A stretch of DNA of 45,211 bases, taken from Alphaproteobacteria bacterium (GTDB lineage Bacteria > Pseudomonadota > Alphaproteobacteria > Paracaedibacterales > CAIULA01). A program made the position numbers and the translations under genes. The notes under the pieces were generated by a model, which searched no databases, was not told the DNA's origin, and saw nothing but the letters and a program-made list of their open reading frames with translations. This document shows, piece by piece, positions 26,380-33,962 of the stretch; the stretch's first letter is position 1; the number at the start of each line of letters is the position of its first letter. Where the stretch lies: positions 1 through 45,211 of the forward strand of contig JAIEPD010000046.1 in assembly GCA_019749935.1 (NCBI GenBank), in the 5' to 3' direction.

Positions 26380-26913
26380 GTGATTCATCTAAAATTTGGA
26401 GCGATTGTTTGTTTTCTTCTTGGTTTTTGTGGTACCGGACAAGCCACTACATTTTTTCAAGGAATATATGAAGGAGTCATAAATTTAGCTAAAACCTTTT
26501 CATCCTCACATCCAAGCCCTTCAAAAAGCATCTCATTCAGTGATGATGACGATGATTTGGTTGTGGAAAGCCGTTTGTCTTATAAAGGTATATTCTGCGC
26601 ATCTCCAGAACTAGAATCAGTGGCACCAGAAAGCGGTGTCGCTTTCTTTGAAGCTTGGCATCAACCGTTGTATGTTAGATACTATAATCCATTGACTATC
26701 GATGCTCTTCAACATCGACTGTTTTGCAACCTGTTAGAAACATCTCAACAACGATATCTCTACCCAGATATCTTTTATAACCCATTCGATGTGGTGGATC
26801 AAAACTATCCCTTAAGAATCGTTGAGCTTTATAGAGCGCCTCTTCCCAGCATGGCAGCAACCGTTGAATCTTTTTCCTTGCTGCCGCGCGAGGATCCAAA
26901 CTCAAAAGCATAG
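26380..26913 (+). CDS. Secreted hypothetical protein overlapping the phage holin gene
   Basis: The GTG at 26380 is chosen because AGAAAGGA lies 9 bases upstream and the result is a clean signal peptide (MIHLKFGAIVCFLLGFCGTGQA). The earlier TTG at 26326 has no such support. The mature protein (about 156 residues) has an acidic run DDDDD near residue 50 and aromatic-rich repeats such as WHQPLYVRYYNPLT and YPDIFYNPFDVVDQNY. The last 28 codons (26829-26913) are antisense to the conserved C-terminus of the convergent holin gene, so the original C-terminus may have been replaced when the phage block arrived. Function unknown. Confidence 0.6.
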   Translation: MIHLKFGAIVCFLLGFCGTGQATTFFQGIYEGVINLAKTFSSSHPSPSKSISFSDDDDDLVVESRLSYKGIFCASPELESVAPESGVAFFEAWHQPLYVRYYNPLTIDALQHRLFCNLLETSQQRYLYPDIFYNPFDVVDQNYPLRIVELYRAPLPSMAATVESFSLLPREDPNSKA

Positions 26914-27365
26914 GCATCTTTTAGACACGCACCAAAAATACCTGCAACCGTTGAAATGATGCCAACTGCTTCTCCAGGTAAATCTTCAGCATAAAAAGCC
27001 AAGGATGCCAAACACATAATCAAACCCATGGCAGCGGAAACCACCATGATATCAGCGCGAACATTTTTATGCCCCACTTGGGCAAGAGCGATGTCACGGT
27101 TTCTTGCATTCTGGCGGTCTTGTAAAGTAGCAACCTCCAGATCCTTATCCATTTCCAACACTGCTTTTTGAAATTCGATGACAGCACTGGGGTTTTCTTT
27201 TAAGGAACTGGTTAAATCGTTTGTATCATCACATCCCGTTATTTTCTTAGCGATATCAACAACTTGCGCCGCAACATCTTGTGCTTGGTTGCCGCTAAGC
27301 CACCTGGCGATCACAGGCGCAAATTGAGCCAAACCAAAAGCCGCTGCAATAAGAGGAAAAGCCAT
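26829..27365 (-). CDS. GTA-type 3TM holin
   Basis: 178 residues matching the GTA_holin_3TM type: an N-terminal hydrophobic segment (MAFPLIAAAFGLAQFAPVIA), a central charged helix (EFQKAVLEMDKDLEVATLQDRQNARNR), then two membrane helices (about 104-122 and 132-148) and the tail YAFEFGSSRGSKEKDS, which is typical of this family. It would permeabilise the inner membrane for lysis or particle release. It lies 3 bp downstream of the wall hydrolase gene, completing a two-gene lysis cassette at the end of the phage block. Confidence 0.8.
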   Translation of the reverse strand: MAFPLIAAAFGLAQFAPVIARWLSGNQAQDVAAQVVDIAKKITGCDDTNDLTSSLKENPSAVIEFQKAVLEMDKDLEVATLQDRQNARNRDIALAQVGHKNVRADIMVVSAAMGLIMCLASLAFYAEDLPGEAVGIISTVAGIFGACLKDAYAFEFGSSRGSKEKDSTVAAMLGRGAL

Positions 27366-27368
27366 AAT

Positions 27369-27800
27369 TTAAATTCCTAATTGATAAAATTGATGAAGGC
27401 CTAAGCAAAACTTAGGATAACGGCCTTGCGCCCATTTAGGTTCCTTTGCCAGAATACGGCTAAAATAATGATCACAGCCTTTCGTGATGTCCGGCCATTT
27501 ATAATTCGCAACTGCGATTGCAACCTGTCTGCAGATTTTAAAAATGGGATCATATTTGGATATGTTTTGAATTACCATAAGATTAGGATCGCCTTGATTC
27601 CAACAGGAAAATTGCCATGGTTTCTGGCAAACCTCAGCAATTGACCGCCCAAACCAGCCCCCCGTTTTAACCCTATTCATGATCACATTACCAATGGCAA
27701 TCAGGGCAGCTAATCCGCCATCGGGTTTATTATATTCCCCGCGCCCTTCTCCATAAAGGGTTCGGGCGAGGATATCTAGGTCATGTTCAATGATCGTCAT
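27369..27800 (-). CDS. SleB-like cell wall hydrolase (phage endolysin)
   Basis: 143 residues of the Hydrolase_2/SleB type: LARTLYGEGRGE (near 10-21) holds the catalytic Glu motif, followed by ALIAIGNVIMNRV, CQKPWQFSCWN and CDHYFS. The family cleaves peptidoglycan glycan strands. It has no signal peptide, so export would rely on the adjacent holin. It abuts the tail-side gene upstream (1-bp spacing) and the holin downstream, consistent with a lysis operon. Confidence 0.85.
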   Translation of the reverse strand: MTIIEHDLDILARTLYGEGRGEYNKPDGGLAALIAIGNVIMNRVKTGGWFGRSIAEVCQKPWQFSCWNQGDPNLMVIQNISKYDPIFKICRQVAIAVANYKWPDITKGCDHYFSRILAKEPKWAQGRYPKFCLGLHQFYQLGI

Positions 27801-28169
27801 TTATACCTCCCCCACCAGCACCTGCCAGCAATCAGATTGCGCCTCAAAATCAGAACTTACATGTGGTGATTTACAGAAATACAAAGCCTTTTTATGATTA
27901 ACCCAATCACCATAATTATAGCGAACACCAGCCGTCCATTCTCCTCGGACATTGGGTAAGTATTTCGGCAAAACAAAAGGACCAAAGACGCGCCCAAAGG
28001 TTCCTTCGATCATCAATTGATCCGCTTCCTGGCGAATTTCCTTGATACCTTCAGCCATAAGGGGACTGCTTTCTAAAGACGTTAGACGTTCATCAAGGTG
28101 TTTAAAATTTCCATCCATTTCTTGGATGCTTAAAGGCGCTCCTTTATGCTCGCGGTAGACGACAGGCAT
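27801..28169 (-). CDS. Phage structural protein with CBM5/12-like C-terminus
   Basis: 122 residues starting MPVVYREHKGAPLSIQEMDGNF; this ATG has GGAG six bases upstream, so the longer frame to 28292 is rejected. A coiled-coil-like segment (FKHLDERLTSLES) follows. Residues about 78-120 carry W-T-x-G-V-x-Y-x-x-G-D-x-V, then YFCKSPHVSSDFE and WQVL, the pattern of small chitin/carbohydrate-binding (CBM5/12-like) modules found on tail fibres. It could bind a surface glycan. It overlaps the upstream structural gene by 26 bp. No family is certain. Confidence 0.65.
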   Translation of the reverse strand: MPVVYREHKGAPLSIQEMDGNFKHLDERLTSLESSPLMAEGIKEIRQEADQLMIEGTFGRVFGPFVLPKYLPNVRGEWTAGVRYNYGDWVNHKKALYFCKSPHVSSDFEAQSDCWQVLVGEV

Positions 28170-28977
28170 GGCTTTCTCCTTTTTTAAAAATAATTTCGAC
28201 ATATTGTGTTGAAGTATCATTTTGCTTATAAGCAAGGGATGTGTACTTTTGAAAATGCCCATCGCCGTTTTCATCAACGCCAAGACTGACATTCAAAACA
28301 ACCTGTCCCGTTTCAATGTCACCACCTAGATTTGTGAAGCTAACTTCCTCCATCATTACAGCACTTGGATTGGGCGCGCCCTTTGTCCATGCAGAGGCTC
28401 TTGTTAAAAAGACCCCTGTTTTCATTCCATCAATAATTGGCGTAAAAAGGATTTGTTCAATCTGATTCAGACTGCAAGAATCTTTGTAATAACCGCCATA
28501 TCCCCAAATCGGCTGACCGTTTTCGGTTCCGGGCGGCGTTACGATCACCTTTTTATCGACCAAATCTTGATGAATGGTATGGGTGATATTTTCTTGGGTT
28601 ATAAAACGCTTTTCATACAGAACTGTGTTCTGAATCTCCATTTCTAAAGTCCCATTTATGATGGACTCAAAGACTAACTGTACGCCTTCATAATGGCCAT
28701 TTTCTGCCACATCACTTTTGCCGTTGTAAACCATACATGGCTCAAATCGCCGATCTTGCCTGAACATAACAATTTCAGTCCGTTTGTCAGATTCCTTAAT
28801 AGGCAGAATTCTAGCCTTTACCGTCAAAGTTTTTGGCAAATTCGCCTGCGGGGGCACAAAATTTGAGAAAGCCTCAAGATGTCCGATTTGAAAGTTTGAT
28901 GGATCGTAATTAATCCGCTCGGTACTCATAACTGTGTGGCCCTTTGGAAAGGGTCGTGGTGTGAAGTGGAATGTCAT
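28144..28977 (-). CDS. Phage structural protein, probable tail/fibre component
   Basis: 277 residues starting MTFHFTPRPFPKGHTV, with AAGGA 8 bases upstream of the ATG. The sequence is beta-rich with no membrane segment. Stretches such as YDPSNFQIGHLEAFSNFVPP, VTPPGTENGQPIWGYGGYYKD and VVLNVSLGVDENGDGHFQKY are reminiscent of tail tip or fibre proteins. Position between the large tail protein and the lysis genes supports a tail role. No named family recognised. It overlaps its downstream neighbour, indicating translational coupling. Confidence 0.6.
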   Translation of the reverse strand: MTFHFTPRPFPKGHTVMSTERINYDPSNFQIGHLEAFSNFVPPQANLPKTLTVKARILPIKESDKRTEIVMFRQDRRFEPCMVYNGKSDVAENGHYEGVQLVFESIINGTLEMEIQNTVLYEKRFITQENITHTIHQDLVDKKVIVTPPGTENGQPIWGYGGYYKDSCSLNQIEQILFTPIIDGMKTGVFLTRASAWTKGAPNPSAVMMEEVSFTNLGGDIETGQVVLNVSLGVDENGDGHFQKYTSLAYKQNDTSTQYVEIIFKKGESHACRLPRA

Positions 28978-28998
28978 GATTTGGGTCCTTTCGTAATC

Positions 28999-29067
28999 TG
29001 CCTGAGATTCCGGATATTAAGTCTCACATTGCGGCAAAGCCGCAGTTTGACTAAATTCCGGAATGAC
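28999..29067 (-). repeat. Palindromic intergenic repeat, copy A
   Basis: Read on the minus strand it begins GTCATTCCGGAATTTAG and ends TATCCGGAATCTCAGGCAG, with an internal hairpin GCGGC-TTT-GCCGC. It aligns over its full length with copy B at 29089-29160 in the opposite orientation. Confidence 0.75.
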
Positions 29068-29088
29068 AATTTTTCTTTTTTAAATTAA

Positions 29089-29160
29089 TGTCATCCCAGA
29101 ACCTAGACGAATCGCATCTTTAGATGCGTATGAGTCTTAGTATCCGGGATCTCATGACAT
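29089..29160 (+). repeat. Palindromic intergenic repeat, copy B
   Basis: It begins TGTCATCCCAGAACCTAG and ends TATCCGGGATCTCATGACAT, with an internal hairpin CGCATCT-TT-AGATGCG. It has the same framework as copy A, but the hairpin sequence differs while pairing is kept. Head-to-head with copy A around a 21-bp AT-rich centre. Confidence 0.75.
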
Positions 29161-29172
29161 TGATTAATTTAA

Positions 29173-30858
29173 CTAGAGGCAAATCTGCCTTGGCGCTGAC
29201 CAAGGCCCTAAAACATCAAGATGAATATGATGCTCCAACACATCTTTCGTCCTAAGGTCCAAAAGCTCAACGTCAATAACCGTTGGCATTTCGTTTAAGC
29301 AGCTAAGGGTGTTTTCCCTTACCGGATATTCGTTTTCAAAAAGATACTGGCATTGTTTTTCAGCGTCTCCTTTGACCTCGATTTTTTTGATGAAATCATA
29401 AATATTTAAACCATAAGGATTCAAAAGCCCTTCTTTTGGAGTTTGGTGATGATACGTTTTAAAACGAATTCCCGAGAGTGTTGTAAAATAAGGATGCTTG
29501 CTTTCAGCGCAATAGCCCTCTTCCAAATAATCATCATCAGCTGACAAATGATCAACAGCCTCTTCCCCAATTCCAGCCGCAACGTTTAAGCGAATCTTAG
29601 CAATTGATCCAGAAGGCGTTATGAGAAAGTTATATTCTGCAATCTTTCCTGTAACTTCGCCGCCAGGAATTTTATCGGATTTTATATAGACGGAATCATT
29701 CAAGGTCATATCAATGGCGCTTAACAAAGGCACTTCAAATTCAATTTCAATGCACCTGCAAGATCCAGCCAAATGAGCCTTAGCAATTTCTAAGGCATGC
29801 GTTATTGCAAGTCGCCCACGATCACTTATAAAAAAGCTAGATGCCCCAGGATTCACTAACGAATTTTCAACGGATTGCAGCTGCAGGCGCAAAGTTTTTT
29901 GCCTTGCCCGAATATGGCCTTTTAATTGAGAGGATTGATGCAATGTAAAATGCACAACTTCTCTTCGTTTTTGAAAATAATGCCAATAAAGCCATAATTC
30001 GCCTTTAAACCATGACCTTTTTAACCGAAACGATTCTGGTTTTCCGTCAACAAGCTTTGTAATCAATGGAGTTACGGTTGGGTAAATATCTAAAATGCCC
30101 GTTGTTGGAGGGATAAAAGGCTTTAATTTACTTTGAACAACCTGGTACCCAGATTGTTTCAAACTGGCAAAAGGACCGATTTTATCAAAAACCTTTGGCC
30201 ATTGTTTCATCAATTGATTTGGCGTTAACGTATTGACCATTCGTTTGGGGAATTTTTTAGCAATTTGCGGGAAAAGATTTATTTTTCCCTCTGCCTTTTG
30301 AATCCATTCTGCACTTATTTCTAACGTTACTGAGTCAAGAGGTGTGTCGGCTAAGCTTAGCTTTAAACTGTTCCTTAAAATGTTATTGGATAAATCAAAA
30401 ACCCTGGTTCCTGCAAATAAATTGCTTAAACGAATGCTTCCCAAACACCTGTCCCAAACAAAAAGATCACTTCGCGCTTCGAGAACGTTTGCTGGATTAT
30501 TATCGTTTGGTTCTATGAACAATTCATCATAAACCAACGGCTGCTTAAGAGATTCAGAGAGCTTTTTCAGCTGCTCGCCAGCATCATCCGGTTCACTTGT
30601 ATATTCGATTTCAGCAAGGTCTTCAGCCATCAGGCGAGGAAAGCCGACGCGCCTTCCTTTAAATAAAAGATGCTTTTCACCGTTTAACTCTTCGCAAACA
30701 ATGCTGCCATACACGGGGATTTTCGATACGGTATCATCATTTTTAACGACAAGCTTGGCAAAAGCCGTTTCATTTTCCCTTTGAGAAATAGTAAGGCTAA
30801 ATATCTTGATATCACTTAAACTTTCTGTATGGCCTGTTTCCAATAAATACGTTTTCAT
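29173..30858 (-). CDS. Large phage tail/baseplate-like protein
   Basis: 561 residues beginning MKTYLLETGHTESL. The N-terminal 170 residues (LTISQRENETAFAKLVVKND, HLLFKGRRVGFPRL, EIEYTSEPDDAGEQLKKL) look like a beta-rich hub domain of the type seen in gp27/late-control-D proteins: a rule for local coordinate change followed by a VLEARSDLFVWDR-type stretch. The C-terminal part is again beta-rich (LSAIDMTLNDSVYIKSDKIPGGEV). Position between head/tail genes and fibre-like genes supports a tail hub. The exact family is not certain. It has a 314-bp gap to the divergent EamA gene region, no tape measure precedes it, and two palindromic repeats follow. Confidence 0.55.
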   Translation of the reverse strand: MKTYLLETGHTESLSDIKIFSLTISQRENETAFAKLVVKNDDTVSKIPVYGSIVCEELNGEKHLLFKGRRVGFPRLMAEDLAEIEYTSEPDDAGEQLKKLSESLKQPLVYDELFIEPNDNNPANVLEARSDLFVWDRCLGSIRLSNLFAGTRVFDLSNNILRNSLKLSLADTPLDSVTLEISAEWIQKAEGKINLFPQIAKKFPKRMVNTLTPNQLMKQWPKVFDKIGPFASLKQSGYQVVQSKLKPFIPPTTGILDIYPTVTPLITKLVDGKPESFRLKRSWFKGELWLYWHYFQKRREVVHFTLHQSSQLKGHIRARQKTLRLQLQSVENSLVNPGASSFFISDRGRLAITHALEIAKAHLAGSCRCIEIEFEVPLLSAIDMTLNDSVYIKSDKIPGGEVTGKIAEYNFLITPSGSIAKIRLNVAAGIGEEAVDHLSADDDYLEEGYCAESKHPYFTTLSGIRFKTYHHQTPKEGLLNPYGLNIYDFIKKIEVKGDAEKQCQYLFENEYPVRENTLSCLNEMPTVIDVELLDLRTKDVLEHHIHLDVLGPWSAPRQICL

Positions 30859-30945
30859 TAATTTATCGTCCTTAAATTATCCCTCGACATCGCTTATGCG
30901 AGAAGTTAAAGTTGTCCAAAGTAAAAATAAATTCACTTGAAAATC

Positions 30946-31902
30946 ATGAGCACTAACACTATTTCAACAACAGGAACATCTTCTTCTGTGTTTAGAAAAA
31001 TGAATGACACCATACTCTCTTTGCCTCTTTTTAAATGGTTCGTTAGCAAAGGTTATGCTCAAGGTGTCTTTTGGGCTGTTATGATTTCCGTTGTCAGTGT
31101 CACCAATGACGTGCTGATGCGTTTTTTGGGCGAACGTTTACACCCTGTAGAAATTTCGTTCTTTCGCTTTTTCTTTAGTATGGTTTCGATACTGCCCCTG
31201 ATGGTTTCAAGTGGCGTGACTCTTTTCAAAACCAAACGCCCAATGATGCACGCTTTGCGTGCTGTCTTGGGAGCAATTGCGCTTGGGCTTTGCTGCTATT
31301 CAGTTAACATCATGCCGCTTTCAGAGAACACAACCATTATGTTCTGTGAACCGTTATTCCTCCTGCCGCTGGCATATATTCTTTTAAAAGAAAAAGTCGA
31401 TGCCCCCAGGTGGATTGCAACTATCGTAGGTTTTATTGGTTTGATGATTATTCTTCGCCCCGGAACCGACGCCTTTAGAGTTGTCGCCTTTGTTCCCATG
31501 ACAGCAGCCATTCTATTTGCTCTTTCGAATATCATGGTTAAAAAAATGACCGGTGAACATGCCTCAACGATGTTGTTTTATTTTGGTGTTGGCACAACTC
31601 TTTTTGGTCTTATTCCATTGCCTTTCTTTTGGGAAATGCCAACTTTAAGTGAATTAGGATTGTTAGTTCTGCTTGGAATTGGCGGAAATATGATTCAGGT
31701 GTGCTTGTTCAGAGCCTTTTCAGCAACAGAAGCCTCAGCCCTTGCCCCATTTAGATATGTAGAATTTATCATTTCAGCTATTGTTGGATATATCTTGTTT
31801 AGCCAAATTCCAACCGTGTGGATCTTTGGTGGAGCAGCGCTTATTACCATAAGCACTTTCTACATCACCATTATGGAAACAAGAAAAGAGAAAAGATCTT
31901 AG
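30946..31902 (+). CDS. EamA/DMT-family transporter (S-adenosylmethionine-uptake-like)
   Basis: The start is the ATG at 30946 (MSTNTISTTGTSSS); the TTG nine bases upstream adds little. About ten membrane helices in two EamA repeats are visible: FWAVMISVVSVTNDVLMRFLG, ISFFRFFFSMVSILPLMV, ALRAVLGAIALGLCCYSV, and PRWIATIVGFIGLMIILRPG closing the first repeat. The arrangement resembles the rickettsial carriers that import S-adenosylmethionine from the host, but the substrate is inferred only from resemblance. It lies on the plus strand inside the minus-strand phage block, so it is cargo, not part of the particle. A terminator overlaps its stop. Confidence 0.8.
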   Translation: MSTNTISTTGTSSSVFRKMNDTILSLPLFKWFVSKGYAQGVFWAVMISVVSVTNDVLMRFLGERLHPVEISFFRFFFSMVSILPLMVSSGVTLFKTKRPMMHALRAVLGAIALGLCCYSVNIMPLSENTTIMFCEPLFLLPLAYILLKEKVDAPRWIATIVGFIGLMIILRPGTDAFRVVAFVPMTAAILFALSNIMVKKMTGEHASTMLFYFGVGTTLFGLIPLPFFWEMPTLSELGLLVLLGIGGNMIQVCLFRAFSATEASALAPFRYVEFIISAIVGYILFSQIPTVWIFGGAALITISTFYITIMETRKEKRS

Positions 31903-31912
31903 GGTCTTTTTT
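31891..31912 (+). terminator. Intrinsic terminator after the EamA gene
   Basis: AAAAGATC (31891-31898) pairs with GGTCTTTT (31903-31910, one T-G pair) around TTAG, followed by two further T. The stem includes the last codons and the stop. Confidence 0.6.
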
Positions 31913-32007
31913 ATCCCTATAAATTAATTTTTTATCCTTACAACAAAGAACATTCTTTGTGCTGATTTGTTGTGTTTTGCCAAAATAGCTAAAATTTGTG
32001 ATACCTT

Positions 32008-32403
32008 ATGAAGAAAATTTATTATTTTATAACTCTTGCTCTTTTGTTTATAAATAACTTACCCACGCATGCTACGGATGATTTAATTGTGCCGCCTGCT
32101 GCTAAGAAAAGATTTTTTACAGTAGCGCCTAAAAATCAAAAAGAAGCTGAAGAGTTTATTTTTCCTATATTAAAGCCCACTAATGAAGTGAAAAAAGCCG
32201 CCGAAGACTTTTTTAGCTTCGCTTTTACTCCCGAGAATGCCCCTTTTACTGCATTTCTTACTCTTGGTGTATGGAATAATCTGATCGATCATACTTTTGG
32301 AAAAGGCGAAGATGATCAACTCACTGCCCTCAATGCTCTGCATATGAGAACTAACCATTATCTTAACAGAAAAAGAAGAGCAGAAACCCCGCCCTTAGAT
32401 TAG
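32008..32403 (+). CDS. Secreted hypothetical protein (131 aa)
   Basis: It begins MKKIYYFITLALLFINNLPTHA, a classic signal peptide cleaved after THA. The mature part of about 109 residues is charged, with AKKRFFTVAPKN, a helical EVKKAAEDFFSFAF, a hydrophobic FTAFLTLGVWNNLID and a basic tail LNRKRRAETPP. No family recognised. Orphan between the EamA gene and the phage tail-type gene, read in the same direction as EamA but separated from it by a terminator. Confidence 0.7.
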   Translation: MKKIYYFITLALLFINNLPTHATDDLIVPPAAKKRFFTVAPKNQKEAEEFIFPILKPTNEVKKAAEDFFSFAFTPENAPFTAFLTLGVWNNLIDHTFGKGEDDQLTALNALHMRTNHYLNRKRRAETPPLD

Positions 32404-32782
32404 TTTAAAAAAAATCTTACAGCGATGTAAAAGTCTATTGACATGTGCGTTGAACTGTTTTGAAATAATGAAACAGTTATTTTTTTGGTTTGCCATGACA
32501 AAGAGTTTATTATCACGATTTTTTATCATTTTATTGCCAAGAAGTGTTGCGCTTTTAAGGGCTTCTGGTCTCTTAATGCCTTTAAATCAAAGGCACAGCT
32601 TAACTGAAAGGGTTTTTAGGAACAGCGTCACAAGGAATTCTAAATTCTCGAAAATTTTGTTATGTCAAAAATCTTTATATTTTTTCTTTTATGTATAAAA
32701 AATATAGAGTAAATATGAAATGTATATTAACAACAAAGGAGATTGACCATGGTTCCTTGCATTAATTAATAAAAAAGCGTAC
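32404..32782 (+). other. Gene-free stretch with a tiny ORF bearing a strong ribosome site
   Basis: There is no convincing gene here. An 86-codon frame from 32438 (MTCALNCFEIMKQLFFW) has no ribosome site and a composition unlike the neighbours. A six-codon ORF, MVPCIN (32749-32769), has a perfect AAAGGAG at 32735-32741 with a 7-base spacer and sits just before a terminator hairpin. Confidence 0.4.
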
Positions 32783-32820
32783 AGGAAGGAGTAAGTTAAA
32801 TCATGCTCCTCCTATTTTTT
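32783..32820. terminator. Probable bidirectional terminator at the end of the head gene block
   Basis: AGGAAGGAG (32783-32791) pairs with CTCCTCCT (32806-32813) with one bulged A; ATTTTTT follows on the plus strand. On the minus strand, six T (32770s) lie a few bases beyond the stem. It would end transcription of the head block coming from 32849 and of any small plus-strand transcript. Confidence 0.55.
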
Positions 32821-32848
32821 GTCTTCTCTTCTTCATTCATCATATGTC

Positions 32849-33358
32849 CTAAATCTCTTCCATCTCTAAGCTCCAGCCGCCTTTTATTCCCCATTCATCT
32901 GTATTCAATGAATAGGTGACGGTTCGCATATTCAGCCACGGTCTGTAACTGATGTAGTAAGTTTGAGCTCTGTCCTCGAGTTGGATCTTTTTTCCATCCA
33001 TTTCACGAATAGCAATTTGCTTTTGGTTTTCATCCATAACGACAACAGATCCTTTAACCGGATAGCGTTCCAAAGTAATGGGTGTGTTCTCTGGAGCTTC
33101 TTTGACCTTTTGCCACAGACGCTGAACACACCCCAACATCACCTCGCAGCCAGGATATAAACCATCCGTTGCAAAAGCCGTTTTATCATCACATTTCACA
33201 GTAGATTTATATTTCAGATCTTGGCCGCCAACCATAACCAGCTCTCCATTGATTGTTCGCCTGAGGTTACCTTGTGGAACAGGGATTAACTCTTGCTTAC
33301 ATCCGCGCGCCGATAAAGGTGGAAATCCACCGACGCTTAAAATAAGTTCGGTTTCCAT
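32849..33358 (-). CDS. Phage tail-type protein
   Basis: 169 residues beginning METELILSVGGFPPLSARGCKQELIPV. The sequence is beta-rich with a conserved-looking CEVMLGCVQRLWQKV segment and a C-terminal YYISYRPWLNMRTVTYSLNTDEWGIKGGWSLEMEEI. Its position immediately after the tail terminator and small gene matches where a tail tube or tube-associated protein normally lies. No family could be named. It closes the head/neck module at a terminator, and no tape measure or chaperone pair follows. Confidence 0.6.
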   Translation of the reverse strand: METELILSVGGFPPLSARGCKQELIPVPQGNLRRTINGELVMVGGQDLKYKSTVKCDDKTAFATDGLYPGCEVMLGCVQRLWQKVKEAPENTPITLERYPVKGSVVVMDENQKQIAIREMDGKKIQLEDRAQTYYISYRPWLNMRTVTYSLNTDEWGIKGGWSLEMEEI

Positions 33359-33376
33359 TTTCTTTATTCCTTCTGT

Positions 33377-33556
33377 TTATTGTCTTTCGGCCCACCTAGG
33401 CTTGTCATGAACTTGTCCACGTGCAGATTCCAGCGCACGCTTTTTTAAAGCTTCTTCTATGACAAGGCTATCTTCAATATCAAAAGGGGTTTGATCGGGC
33501 TGCTTTTTAAATTTATCTAGGGTAGAAATATTGGAATCTTTTTCTTCATCATTCAT
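33377..33556 (-). CDS. Small phage-block protein (59 aa)
   Basis: A short gene reading MNDEEKDSNISTLDKFKKQ, then a helix DIEDSLVIEEALKKRALESARG and KPRWAERQ at the end. GAGG lies 5 bases before the ATG at 33556, and the gene starts one base after the tail-terminator stop. It is charged and probably helical. Placement between tail terminator and tail-type gene resembles that of small tail assembly factors, but no family match can be claimed. Confidence 0.65.
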   Translation of the reverse strand: MNDEEKDSNISTLDKFKKQPDQTPFDIEDSLVIEEALKKRALESARGQVHDKPRWAERQ

Positions 33557-33557
33557 C

Positions 33558-33962
33558 TCAACCTCTTATTAAAACTTCATAATATTGTTCAACCTTTCTG
33601 GGTTTCTTCGCACAAGGGAGATCAATAATACTATTAGCAAGTTTGAAAATTCCCTGCTTGCCATCCAACAAAGATAAGGTTTTTCCATCCATGACTTGTT
33701 TTATTTTATCAGCGATTGAAAGGGATTCTTTACCTGTTGGGTTTTGACTAACAATCGAAGCCTTTAGTTTTAGACGAGTATTGGCTGTGTCCGATCCCAA
33801 TTTCATAGAAGTCCAGACTTCCTCTAATTCTAAAAGAATCATCGGGAATTGCGCAGCGGGAGGTATAGCCAAATGGATATGCTCAGAAAATCCATTTTCT
33901 TGCACGCTTGCATTATCGGCTAAAAGTGCCCTCATTGCTTTTAAAACACCGAAGTCAGCCAT
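33558..33962 (-). CDS. Phage tail terminator (DUF3168-like)
   Basis: 134 residues beginning MADFGVLKAMRALLADNA, then IPPAAQFPMILLELEEVW, a strand set around LKASIVSQNPTG and ESLSIADKIKQVMDG. This matches the DUF3168 tail-completion type (HK97 gp10/GTA g8-like), which caps the tail tube and joins it to the head. It overlaps the upstream head closure gene by 8 bp. Its order after connector and closure genes is the canonical one. Confidence 0.75.
   Translation of the reverse strand: MADFGVLKAMRALLADNASVQENGFSEHIHLAIPPAAQFPMILLELEEVWTSMKLGSDTANTRLKLKASIVSQNPTGKESLSIADKIKQVMDGKTLSLLDGKQGIFKLANSIIDLPCAKKPRKVEQYYEVLIRG

Noticed and set aside
32438-32698. 86-codon plus-strand frame before the tail-type gene
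   Set aside because: No ribosome site, odd composition ending KSLYFFFYV, and no homology-like features; likely chance in AT-rich DNA.
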